A stretch of DNA of 64,000 nucleotides, from the NCBI GenBank assembly GCA_024500155.1, contig CM044871.1:32796728-32860727 (forward strand). Reading direction: 5' to 3'. Made by a program: the position numbers and the translations under genes. This document shows, piece by piece, positions 45,787 to 57,709 of the stretch (position 1 is the first letter of the stretch; every line of letters begins with the position of its first letter). The notes beneath the pieces were generated by a model. That model was not told the origin of the DNA, ran no database searches, and worked only from the letters and a program-made list of their open reading frames with translations. The stretch is from Chenopodium formosanum. Lineage: Eukaryota; Streptophyta; Magnoliopsida; Caryophyllales; Amaranthaceae.

Positions 45787-47351
45787 GGATTTCTATTTTA
45801 ATTCCTAAAATTTATTTTGGCAATTATTTAGAATGAGTGGATAAGACTCGAAAAGTTCTAAGTATTTCATGTGCGTAATTTTGATTAACATTATTGTCAA
45901 ATGCATAAAAAAGGTTCTCATTGGAAAGAACATCCGTAATGAGTCAAAAACATATGATTTTTACATGTAGGAAATTTGAGGAATATCTTTCACAACTAGG
46001 ATCAAAATAATACTGCGAAAAACTAGAAAATTCTAAGAACACAAAAAGCTGTTGAGGCATGTAGGAACTGGCGACTAGAAAACAAACCAGTCACCAATGA
46101 TATGGCTCTGTCGCCTAACGACAACATTATCGTCTGGCGACAGGGCTATATCCTGGTGACGGACTCTGTTGTCTGGCGACGTGTTCTTCCAATACTGAGC
46201 CAGAAATCTTGCTTCTTGCTTCGACTAGTTCTAGCACTGTTGGCTCGATTCTACTACCGAATTGAGTTTTTCTCTCTTTTTTAAAACTCATATGTGTTCT
46301 ACATATGGATATAACCTTTTGGGAATTACTGCTCCATCTACCCGATTGAACGCTCTGAGAAACAAAGGGTACATTCGAGAATGTTGAATTCACCAAACCA
46401 TGGAAGCGAGTTTAACTCGCGGGGTCCCATCCACACGTGCCAACCCTTCCAAAGGTAAGGCTTCCGCACGGTGCATCCGGACTCATAACCATGGAATCTC
46501 TTTGACTAACCCATATCCTAAACTTTAGAGAACTAGAGCCATGGTTAGGTTGCAAACTCATTGCATCATATTGTGACTACTTGACTACTTGTGCATCTCT
46601 TACTTGTGGATACTTATTATGTGACTAAACTAACCGTTTAGTTTGACTTGTGTTGGTAAATAAGTCTTAATAAACTAAAAAAGGACTAAAGGACTTTGCT
46701 TAATTAATTAATTAATTAATTTGAACTAATAAATATGTCTAAAATCGAGTCATAGTTCCTTTAAACCAACCCGAATTTTTATTCTCGTATACTGCACAAA
46801 CGTCAATTTTTATTGGTCATAGCCGGATTTCAAGGAAGAAATACGAGTTGTATAGCCTATGGATCTGTATCCCTGAGTTTTTTCTTTAATTTGGAGTTAG
46901 TTTTGTCCCAATCAGAGTCACAAATAAAAAGTTATGACTAAAATATCATAGCCTGTCCAGTTTAATGCATATACATGAATTCTTAACTTAGTCTTTGCTT
47001 GAGTCTAGTCACATATTCTAGCCATATGGTCATGAGACGAGTCTTAACATGTCACCTACACTTAATATTCTTAGCACACACTTTGTATATGTCACCATGA
47101 CCATGTCTTAGGTTCATGCATGAGTCGTTTTCCATCATTTGAGTGGGGGGTCCAATCTATTCCCATTCTCTTCCACATTCTCTTCCATGTTGAATAGAGC
47201 TTGAGTCAAAATAAATAATAAAAAACTTATCCCTAATTTCCCTTTCTGCAGTACTTGGTCAAGGAGAGAAGGGTGATTAATCAAGGACAACACTTTCGTC
47301 CAAGTTCAACTTTTTGATAAACCAGTCGGTCGAAAAAGAAAAGCTAATATA
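45787..47351 (+). other. F leader, no gene seen
   Basis: 1.6 kb of AT-rich leader. Several short GTCGCCTGGCGAC-like palindromes cluster at 46065-46185 (TCTGGCGACAGGG and similar). A (TTAA)n run lies near 46700. Parts match T1 34900-36250 in opposite orientation. Confidence 0.55.
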
Positions 47352-47563
47352 ATGGCAAGTCAAGAAGAATTCAATGAGCTTAAGAAGCAAATGGCTGACG
47401 TGACTGAGGTGTTGAAGGCTTTAACCCTTTAAATAAATGACCCTGTGAAACAATAAAAAATAGAGCTCATGCAAGAAAGCTTGAGAAAAATATCCAATGA
47501 CTATAGATTCCAGAGCACCTCACAAGGGGTCTCAGTGGAAAAGGAGCTTTTTCCGCAAAAGTT
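47352..47563 (+). pseudogene. gag: F gag N-terminal remnant
   Basis: ATG 47352 opens MASQEEFNELKKQMADVTEVLKAL, a coiled-coil-like start seen in Tat/Ogre gag proteins. Stops follow at 47430-47432 and 47454-47456 in the same frame, and readable sequence continues (MQESLRKISNDYRFQSTSQG, FPQKF) until an LTR fragment begins at 47564. The rest of gag and all pol are absent. Confidence 0.65.
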
Positions 47564-48079
47564 TGAAAGGAGGGTGATCCCATCGTAAGGGGATCCTTCC
47601 TTAGATGCCCATAGGCCCTTTAGAATCCTAGGACTTTACACTTGTTAGGGTGTATTAGGTTTTTGAATTCCTGACTGTTTGGGAGACCTTGAATTAGAAA
47701 TGATACCCTCATCACGCTTTTTGGTAAGAAACAAGTAGGAGTCGCCAATGAGTTTTAGGAAAACTCATAAACCTCGTTCGTGCCTTTCTTCCATGTGGAT
47801 TTCATGGAATAATTAGCATGAATCATAAGTTTACTCATGCCCAAATTGGTCTATATAAACCAGAAATGAGTTCGGGAGCGAGGGTACTAAAATAACGTTC
47901 CTTTTAAGGAGGAATCGCTATTCTAGCCCTAGTACGGCCTCTACTAGCTCTTCCTTTTTCACAATTTCATTACCAAATAATATATGCAACGTGATACCTA
48001 AAGACTAAGTTAGTTGATTTTATTTACAAGCATTGATCACGTAGGAATTACATTGCAAAAGTCGTTATTCTTTGTTTAA
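47564..48079 (-). repeat. Truncated H-type LTR fragment in F
   Basis: About 515 bp matching the reverse complement of the last 515 bp of the H LTR (57042 back to about 56528). It starts TGAAAGGAGGG where the H LTR end reads TGTAAGGAGGG on the same strand. It follows the gag remnant directly. The rest of the LTR is missing. Confidence 0.78.
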
Positions 48080-51018
48080 TCCCAAGTGAGTTCTCGGTAC
48101 AGTACCTGAGAAACACAAATCCCAAGTGAGTGATAGACCACATGATCGGGATTTCCCATACTTATAAAAATAAAATAAATGCAAAAACAAAAGAGAGAGA
48201 AAAATATGAATGGAAAAAAGAAAAGAGAGCTAAAAAGAGTTGAAAGCCTTAAGCATAAAAATTAAAAGATTCAAAAGCAGGGTTGCACACCTAGGGGGCT
48301 TATCGAGGGTCTTGAGCCTTTATCCCCTTCTTCTTCAAACCTTTAGCCTAACCACATTACAACCCTTAAAAGACCTCTTTGAGGTATACACATAATTGTG
48401 CGAGGTTCGGCTAGAGCTAGGTTCGGCCTGATTCCTAACGGATACGTAGGAAACCTCACGTTGTGGTGCGGCTATAATAAAATGCATTCATATTAACACT
48501 CACACACTCACACCATGATCGTATCAAGGGATCTCTAATGCTCATCCCTATCTACTTAGAGCTAGACTTGGGGGCTTGATCCTACATCATAAGCTTACCT
48601 TGCCTAAGAGTCACCATTATTTGACTCTTCTAAAAATAATATTTTTCCATACACTTAGTCTTTGCAGCCAAACCTTAGTGCAACTTTCACACACTACACA
48701 GATACATGATCAAATAGTCCTTCGCTTAGGAACCCTTTGTCATGAAATCTTAACACAACGTTGAAGCATTCTTTGTCATATCCAAATCACCCAATCAATC
48801 ACTCATCATTGCATAACAAAGTATGAAGTTCTTAGCCTCCGTGCCTAAGTTACCTAAATATTTTCATCAAAGACAGCCTAGGATAAATTAATCTTTGCAT
48901 CTTGAGAGACAGTATCAATTAACATTTGACTAATCTCATTCAACATGCACCATCAAAAACATCTTCCTTTTGTGTCTTTCTTTTTCGGGAGAAAGTCGGT
49001 ACCCTCCACAAAAATGACGGAAAATTTTTCAATTTTCGCTTTTTTGCATTTTGAGTCAAGCACATCACAATACAATGCACACACGAGTCATGAGTCACAC
49101 GTGTCAACTCACCTTGGGTCAACCTCAAGTTAGTTAATCACATTGAGGCAACCTCAAGTCAGTCAATCACCTTAGGTCAACCCTAATTACAAGAGCAAAG
49201 TCTTATAGTCCAAAATGTAAATACGGGTACATTCCAGTGAGTAAGAACATTCCCGCATTTTTTCGAAAAGCCGCGAATGAAAACCTGACTCCAGCATCAG
49301 ACGACAAGGTTGTCGCTTGGCGACAAAATCTATCGCCTAGCGACAGAGCGAGAACGCGGTGACAGAGTCTTCTAGCAAACGCTGGTTCAGCGACGAGATT
49401 CGTGGCCCCATATTGGATTATGCGGACCTCATACAGCAATTTCGGGTTCCTTAGTGTGCCAGTTAGCCACTATAAGCAAATTGACATGATTAGTAGTCGG
49501 CTCGATTACAATCACAGTAAGTGATTGACCTGACGACGATTGTCTCACTTAGCTTAAGCGCCTAAGCATTGGCTCATTACAAGCACCAAGGCATCGGTTC
49601 AAAAGCAAGCACTTATACGACAATTTTTCCAAGATTGGATTGTCAATCCCAACTGACAATATTTACTAATGTGGATTGACGCGCATCTTCTTCAACGACT
49701 ATTTTTCCAAGTGAGTGATTGTCATCTCTAGCAAAGTTTCTAAGCGTGGATTGTAGTGCTCCTTCTCTGTTTGGCAATTTTTTCCAAATTCAGATTGTCG
49801 TCTCTAGTAAGTTTTCCGAGATTGGATTGTCATACACATAGTTCCTTATGGCAAAATTTCCCAAAGGATTTTCGTAGGTCTCTATTCATCCTAATATTTT
49901 GGCAAAGACTCCTCAACCTGGATTGTCATTCATTTCAGTAAGTGGAAAATTTTCCCGAAGTGGATTGTCGATCGACTCTTTTTTGTAAATGTTCCAAGAT
50001 GTGGATTGTCAATTGTGGCAATATTTTCCTAAATGGATTGTCGCATAGCATTGGCAAATTTCTAAGGTGGATTGCTTTCAAGTGTAATATTCCAAGATGT
50101 GGATTATCGATCTTAGCAAAGTTCTTATGCCAGATTGTTACGAAGCATTGGCAACTATTCCCAAAATTGGATTTTGGCAAATTTTCCAAGATTCATCGTG
50201 GCAACATTTCCAAGGATTGATTGTTACGAAGCATTGACAAATTTCCCTAAATCAGATTGTCATACATCATACAAGAGTTGTGTTGGCAACTGTTCCTGAA
50301 AAAAAGAGAATTGTCATCACCCAAAGTATCGTAACAGCAAAGTTCAAGCGAGCTTTAAGGATCAACAGATGTTGGTCTTTGGTAATTTTCATTGGAATAT
50401 TATCGCAACAACTGAGGATGACTTCAAGCGAAGATATGTTCGACAGCGTTCCCAAGCTTGCAGAGGGTTGTCATAAACATATAAGGACCGTTTCGGGCGG
50501 AACAATCTCCGGTCTTATTCCCTGGCTTGCGGAAGATGGTTATAAGGCAGTAGAAGATCGTTTCTAGCAAAGAAATCTTCGATAGTGTTCTCTGGCTTGT
50601 AGAAGAATATCACAGCGGAAATTGGAGGCTGTTACAGGCGTAGCAGTCTTCAGGCGGTATCCCCTAGCTTGAGGAGGATCGTTAGACAAAAAGAAGTTCT
50701 TTGTTTAGAGACGCGTGGACTTTTGAAAAAAAGCTCTTTTTTAAGATACGAGTGAACATCAAAACAGCAAGATGACATTCCCTAGCTTGTGGAAGGTTGT
50801 CACAACAGCAAATACAACATAAATTGGTTTCCTTCAGAGACGTGTGCTTGACGGTGCAAGATACGCGTTTCTTAACTCTCTTATCTTTTTTAACTAATGC
50901 TATTTTGCATGTATCAGCGTTACAAGGATGATTTAGGATCGCAGAATTTTCTGAATCATTCTCCGTCCCTATCGATACTTTGACTTTTGTTTTCAAAACT
51001 TGCGTTTCTACAAAATCG
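48080..51018 (+). repeat. F 3' non-coding interior with degenerate repeats
   Basis: No genes. At 48829-48850 a CTTAG(9)CTAAG stem-loop recalls array B of T1/T2. GTCGCTTGGCGAC-like motifs lie at 49295-49395. At 49634-50265 there is a very degenerate tandem array of TGGATTGTC units about 40-55 bp apart. At 50448-50795 five stem-loops of form TTCC-CTGGCTTGC-GGAA recur, some with TTCT/AGAA stems. Confidence 0.65.
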
Positions 51019-51035
51019 GTCAAAGTAGGAGCTTC

Positions 51036-54000
51036 TGTAGACAACCAAATGTGTCTCCCCAAAATCAAACCAAGTGATGAATATATTTCATGTCATTTGA
51101 GTATCAAACGAAGCGAAAGTGTGAAAAGTCTAGTGATGAGGATGTTTTTATTAAAATACCTCTTCTTTCTGTTTTTGAAAATATTTCTTTTTTTACACTA
51201 TTTATGAAAATATCAAATCCAGTTTAGAATGGTCCATGATAAGGGTCCAATAATAGTGTAGTTGAATAGGGCTCGGAAATACCTTTCCAACAATATATTA
51301 TAAGCCTAATTCCGATGAATAATGAGGAAATTATGGCCAAAATACTAAATTGGGCCCAGTTTGGTTCTTGTAAACACCTAAAAATGTCTCCCCAAAACCA
51401 AACCCGATGATGAACAACCTTTCACCACCACTATTGGTCGGGTTCAGTATTTAATCCCGAGAGTGCTTAAAAAAATCGTATTTGATTAAATTCGTATTTT
51501 TGAATAGTCCATGGATTAGTCTTGATGTTTGGTAAAAGCATAGTTTTAATTTCAGCCCAAACTTATTATTTAATTTTAGCCAAAACCTTTTTTATTTTAT
51601 TGTTTTATTATTTTTTTTGGCTCAAACCTTTTATTTATTTTATTTGCTTATTTTAGCCCAAACAACTATAAATTAGAAAAAAGGCCCGAAATTATCAATC
51701 GGCATTTAAAATGCTGAATTAAATTAGGGTTAAAAATGTATTTAGACGGAAAATTCCCGCGCCACGACAGGAGTCCACCGTGTCACGGGAATCATTCCCG
51801 TCTGACGGTGGGATTTCCCATGACACGAGAAACTTGCTGTGACACGGGAATTTCCGTGTCCTTTCCGCGTAAACCCTTAACGCGTTTTCTTCCCCGTTTA
51901 CCAAATATTTCCCGCGTCACTCAAAAATTGCACTGTGTCACGGGAATGTTTCCCGTCTGACGGTGAGATTTCTCGTGTCACGGTATAGTTTGCCGTGTCG
52001 CGGGATACGTTTTTAGGGTTTTTATCATTTTAGGGTTCCGTGTGTTCCCTCAGCACATTTTCTCTATAAATACCCCCTCATTTCTGATGTACGGGGCATG
52101 AATTAATTCTCTATTTTCTCACTTCTATGCTCTAGCCTAAACACTACCTTACCCTTCTTATTTCAAAATTCCTTCTTCAAGCACTCGAAGGAGCCCATAC
52201 TTTACTCGTGGTTCTGTCCTTAAGCCAAGGCGTGAAAGGTAGAACTGTTTGAGGGTTTGGCCCCAAATCAACTCTATTTTATTTAGTTTAATTTAATTAT
52301 TGTTTTATTATTATTTCCTTGAAGTTACTAACTCGTTTATTATTTTGTAGTTGCAAACAAACAGAATCAAAGTAAGAATTATGTTCCTCTTATTTCTATT
52401 ATTTTTCTAACGATTTTATATTGTTGGAATTATTGCTAAATTGCTTCCAATATTGATGTTATTCTATTATATTTTTTTTTATGATCACCATGTTGCATGT
52501 TTAAAGGGAATATGTAATTGAAAATCACGCCTAATAAGATAATTTGGACAGCCGGTTTAGGTTCCTATTTAATCTTGTTGTTAATTAAAGTGATCACTAA
52601 TTTTTTAGAATTATATGTTGCATTAATATTAAACCAATTCAGCTTAATAATAGATTGGAGCAAATTGAATCTTTGTTTGTATGCCTTTGAGATCGCAGGA
52701 ATGCTTTTCACTATAAGAATCGAGTAGAGGCCAATACGGGCGAATGTGACTCCATGACCCACTTCGTACCATCATCCCCGATCCTCCTTTCGTGGTTCCG
52801 AACCATAGGAGTTAGTAATCTCATGGATTATGAATGGGGTGTAACCTTCACGGGTCAATCGTTGTTGCCTTTGTTGTCCCTTATCGTGGTTGTCTTTTTA
52901 TGCTCCGTGAATGGTTTACAAGTTCCTTAAAAACTTGTTGGCGGCTCCCTACTTTCCTTGTCCCTAATCGTATTATGTCAATTCCCACTTCCTATGAGTG
53001 TCAAGCATATTCACACATGCTTTTACGTAGGCGCACTTCGAGCGACGTCTACAGTTCTTATATGCAACTCGATGATCTAGAGGAGGGCCTATTATTAATT
53101 ATCGCTCCTAATTCTATTGGGATTGATTATAGTCTTCTAGAATAATCTAGAAGGTTCTTCTAAATCCTAATAGAGTTAGGATTGATAATTATGTTTCAAA
53201 GAGTTTTAAATTGAATAAAACTACTCCTTTTGAGAATCCTTGTTTTGTACGAAATGGAATATATTCAGATATTATTTTTGTGCCTCATAATCTTTATCCA
53301 AATTTTATATGGTTGGATATATATTGATATTATCTTTCCAATGATATATTATAATATTAATTCCGAGGTATAACAAAAAGATATGAATGAGATACGAAAC
53401 TCTATCCAAAATTAACACCATTCCACTATTTCCGCCATATTTTTTTATCTACAAAACATTTTTATTTGATTCTAATTGGTTTGGAAATTAGACTTCAACA
53501 GCTTTCCAACAACATATTATACACCTTATTTGGACTTCTTGATAAAAAAATATGATAAAAACAAAATCCACAAAAACTGTCTTGCAGCGCTAAACAATAG
53601 CTTTGTCGCCTGGCGAAAAATCTTGTCGCCTGGAGACAAGCCCCTGTCGTTGGCGACATAAGAGAGTTTTATTTCTTTTCAAAAGCTGATTTGTTTCTAT
53701 CAATTCCGGACTATTTTATTATAAATAGGGTTCCTGGACCTCCATTTTCAATCATCAACTCTTACCCAGAATTCTCTAATTATTCTCTTCTCTCTCTTAA
53801 GCAATATAGTTTATTCTTTCCCCCTCTAGCTTTTCTAAAGTAGCCTTTTACAAAACAACATACCGCATTCACAAGATCTAGACACACCTAGCTAAGTTCG
53901 AATTTGCCTTTGCCCTAGACATGAAAGGTTTGATATTTCTGAGGGTTTGGTCCCAAATCCCTATTTCAATTATTTAATTTAATTCTTTAGTTTTATTATT

Positions 54001-55071
54001 TTCCTTGAAGTTAATAACGTGTGTATTTTTTTATTAGAAAGAGATATGAGGCATCCAAATAAGTAGTTTAATTGTTTCATTGATATTATGATATAGAAAT
54101 TATGTTTAGGGTGTTATTTTGATTCCTAAAATCATGATAAGATGCTTTTCTTAGTATGATGTTCAGGGTAAGAATATGTTCCATATATCAATTATGATTT
54201 CTTTGATGCTTCTTATTTTCTTTCTTAATAGCATGTGAGTATCATGTTAGGGATAAAGCTTTTATCTTTAATGTTTAGTGACATGCTAGGGTTTATTATT
54301 AATCTTGTTAGTATTCTGCCTAAGATCTTGTTATAATTATTATGTTTTAACATGATTATTTTATAATTGTTATGATTACGATTATGATGATGATTATTGT
54401 TGTGTCGAATTATATAATTTAGCGTAATTTGATAATTAGCGAGTTTTTTCACGTAATTTGTTTATTTACAAATTGTTTTACGTAATTTGTTAATTTACGA
54501 ATTATTCATGTAATTTCTTATTTGACGGATATCTTATGTACAATTTGATTATTATGTATTTATTGTTATTCCTTGATTACACCTTTTATGCATGTTTAAA
54601 GGGAATTTCGTACTTGTAATCACGCTTAATAGGATAATTAATAATCTTGTTAAAGGTTAATTTGATTATAATTCAAGTGTTCGCTGATAATAGTTTTGTT
54701 TGTGCATTAATATTCAACCAACATAGATTAAACAAGTTTAGGGTAATTCTATTGATTGCAAGTTAGTCAAAAAGCGCACATGAATACAAGTAGAATAAAG
54801 TAGAGGCCTATTTTATAGGGCGAGTTCCTTCTCTTTTAGATTGAATTCGTACCTTCATCCCCGAACACCAGTCATGGTACCAAACCTATTGGAGTTAACG
54901 ATCTCCTGGATCGTTAAGTGGTGTAACCTTCACCCTGTGAATGGTTTACAAGTTCCTAAAACTTGTTGGTGACTCTTTTTCTCTAATTTTTTCCCTTTGG
55001 ACGCCACCATACTTAAGTGTATGATCACATTGGGGTTCAAGTTGTGGGTAATGCTTGAAATATTCCCTACA
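51036..55071 (+). repeat. F 3' LTR, interrupted by a solo LTR
   Basis: Pieces 51036-51368 and 53059-55071 together give about 2.35 kb. They match the left LTR at both ends. The U3 region has GTCGCCTGG-type motifs (53601-53662) upstream of a TATA box TATAAATA (53720-53727). Short ORFs here have no domain. Confidence 0.87.
51369..53053 (+). mobile_element. Solo LTR of the T family
   Basis: A 1685-bp LTR starting TGTAAACACC and ending GTCTACA, flanked by a perfect duplication GTTCT (51364-51368 and 53054-53058). It matches the T2 LTR reversed. Solo LTRs arise by recombination between the two LTRs of an element. It carries a cluster of CCGTGTCACGG-like motifs (51757-52010) followed by a well-formed TATA box TATAAATA (52065-52072). 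Confidence 0.93.
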
Positions 55072-55596
55072 CCTCCAATCCTAAGACATGTATTTCAAGC
55101 TTGTGGACCCCGAATACTGCGTTTTGGCAAGCGAGTGTCAAGAACTTTATTCATGTGTTAGGTTACGAATGCCAAAACACTTCTATTTTTATCATCTTTT
55201 AATTTGTTAAAATCATAGACTAAAGTTTCAATGGCATATCGAGGGAATTTAGATCAGCGATGCCATAATTGAGAGGATATCATCCTCTTTACTGTTTTTT
55301 TAAAACCGATATCTTCTCATGACATGACATCACCTAGGACAGCTTTTACTTGTAAAATCATTCTACATTTGCAAAGGATCAATCTTGATTCTTTAGCGCA
55401 TTAAGACTATAATATACTTTTTCTAACCTTAATAGATACTTGTCTTAAATACTTAGCGAATCAAGGATCGTTTCGACATCCTTAACACTACTGAAAGACT
55501 CTATTCTTAGGGAACTTCGAGGAATGAGTTTTGGATTTATTTCCTTGGTTACTTTGATCATCGTTTATTCTAGACTTGATCAAAGTGGGGGCTAAA
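55072..55596 (+). other. H 3' tail and polypurine tract
   Basis: The sequence resumes after F and runs to AAAGTGGGGGCTAAA (55582-55596), a Tat-type polypurine tract directly before the LTR. No ORF is seen. Confidence 0.7.
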
Positions 55597-57042
55597 TGTA
55601 GACATCTACTTTTGGCCTCCGGTCCCAACAAGAAGGTCTATGACAATAAATAAAACCATCTTTGTGTTGGATCAACGTGAGGAATGCTTATGGACAACGG
55701 ATTAAGTCACAAGAATGCAAAATGACTAGCCAAACACAGAACAAAAATAATTAAGGTCCAATCTAACGAAGCCCAATCATAATTAGGCTTAAGCTTGAGG
55801 TTAGAACCTGATTATGACCGATTTAGAGGCTCTTAGGTTAAAAACCAGTGTTGACACAAAAAAATTCACGCGCACCTCAATGAGTCGCGCTAGTATGGCA
55901 CGTGCAACTCATATGGTTGCGCGTGACACCCAACGCAACGTCTAGTGGCATCTGAATTTCATAAAAATATAAAATCGAATCTTACCATAATACCGCGCAC
56001 AAGACACCTAGAGCAGCGCATCTAAATCACTTGCGTTGAGCTGTTGCGCGCCACCCATTCTGATGCAAGCGAAACCTGCTGCGGCAGAATACTCAAAACC
56101 CTAAATGCATCCATTCCCAATAAATATAGGCATAATACGAGGCTGAAACAGACAAAAATAACCTAAAACTCTGGAAAAAAAAAACTTTGTGAACTTGTGT
56201 ACTCTTAACCTTCTTGTCCTAAACACTCACCCCCTCAATACTTGTTACTACGGTGGAGGTTCCCGAACAACAAGGAGTCCATAAGTGTTCTAAATGAAGA
56301 CCTAGGAAAGAGAAGTGGTAAATTCTCGAGTACTTCGATCAATCACCTTTGTTTTCTTGTTTAAATAACTTTTAATTAATTAACTATTGTTGTTTGATCA
56401 CTTCAACGAACTTTTAATTAAACATTGTATCGTGTTAAATAAATAATAGAATTAAATAATTAATTGTTGACTGATCACCTTAGTCAAGGTGAATCTTATT
56501 TATTTATTTTTATTTTCATGAATATTGATTAAATAAGAATAATGACCTTCGCAATGTAAATCTTATGTGATTGATTCTTGTAAATAAAATCAACTAACTT
56601 AGTTTTTAGGTATCGTGTTGCATATATTGTTTGGTGATGAAATTGTGAAAAGGGATGAGCTAGTAGAGGTCGTACTAGGGGTAGGATAGCGATTCCCCCC
56701 TAAAGGGAACGTTATTTTAGTACCCTTGCTCCCGAACTCAATTCTGGTACATGTAGACCAATTTGGGCATGGGTAAACTTACGAGTCATACTAAATATCC
56801 CTTGAACTCTACTTGGGAGAAAGGCATGAATGAGTTTTATGAGTTTTCCTAAAACTCATTGGCGACTTCTAGTTGTTTCTTACAATAAATCATAATGATA
56901 GAATCAATTCTAATTCAAGGTCCCCCAAACAGTCAGGAATTCAAATCCTAATACACTCTAAAAAGTGTAAAGTCCTAGGCTTTTAAAGGGTTGTGGGCAT
57001 TTAATGAGAAGGATCCCCTACGATGGGCACACCCTCCTTACA
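55597..57042 (+). repeat. H 3' LTR
   Basis: 1446 bp from TGTAGACATC to CCTTACA. The right end is supported by the reverse-oriented copy in F, where similarity stops at the same point. A GC-rich block with GCGC-type motifs (about 55868-56080) precedes AATAAATATAGG (about 56119-56130), a likely TATA region. It interrupts the RT of G at 57043. Confidence 0.82.
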
Positions 57043-57709
57043 AATCCAATCTCATATTGTATTTGTGGAGTTGTTCAAAGAACTTACGGAGTGTAAAGAT
57101 GCGACCTGGTCTATCTTTTGACTTGACGATCATATCATCAACATAAACCTCCACTTCTTTGTGCATTATGTCGTGTAACAATGTTGTTGCTTCTCTTTGG
57201 TAGGTGGCACCTACATTTTTCAACCCGAATGACGTTACCGTATAGCAATATGTACCCTATTGTGTAATGAATGTGGTTTTCTCCATTTCTTCCTCGACCA
57301 TCAATACTTGATTATATCCAACATAATCGTCCATGAAGGAGAGGAGTGCATGGATTGATGTGTTGTCAACTAGAATGTCGATGTGAGGTAGAGGGAACCC
57401 ATCCTTTGGGCTTTCCTTGTTGAGATCCCTGTAATCAACACACATTCTGACCCTTCCATCTTTCTTTGGAAGTGGAACCACATTAGCTATCCATTCTGGA
57501 TACTTAGACACTTTGATGAAACCTGTAGCTAGTTGTTTTCTAATTTTTTCCTTGATTTTGAGACCCACATCCGGTTTCTTGCACCATAGATTTTGCTTGA
57601 TATGCTTCATACCTAGAATGAGAGGTATCGTGTGTTGAGATATATCCCTGTCCATACCTGGCATGTCTTGATAGAAACAAGAGAATACATCAAAAAATTC
57701 ACTAACCAA
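57043..57709 (-). pseudogene. pol: G reverse transcriptase, truncated by H
   Basis: A Tat-lineage RT. Blocks in order are PLILGMKHIKQNLW, QLATGFIKVSKYPEW, VPLPKKDGRVRMCVDYRDLNKESPKDGFPLPHIDILVD, LLSFMDDYVGYNQV, then an in-frame TAG (57257-57259, Trp in relatives), FGLKNVGATYQREA and the intact active site VYVDDMIVKS. The coding sequence stops at the H LTR (57042). RNase H and integrase must lie beyond H, left of the window. Confidence 0.92.

Larger units (their letters stand above)
44511..55071 (+). mobile_element. F: non-autonomous Tat-like element
   Basis: LTRs at 44511-45762 and 51036-55071 (the latter containing a solo LTR) start TGTAGACA and end CCCTAC(A). Flanks CCTCT (44506-44510) and CCTCC (55072-55076) differ at one base. 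A decayed primer site follows the left LTR, and a decayed polypurine tract precedes the right one. The interior keeps only a gag start. It is related to T1/T2 (matching LTR ends and some interior) but in the opposite orientation. Confidence 0.86.
41833..57042 (+). mobile_element. H: Tat-like element, 3' part
   Basis: Assigned plus by a polypurine tract (55582-55596) directly before an LTR starting TGTAGACATC (55597). The visible parts are the antisense PMD gene, spacer, F insertion, 3' tail and 3' LTR. Antisense extra ORFs between pol and the 3' LTR are known in the Tat lineage (for example gene23 of maize Grande). The 5' LTR, gag and pol would lie left of E2, outside the window. The LTR end at 57042 cuts the RT of G. 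The unity of these parts is inferred. Confidence 0.65.
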
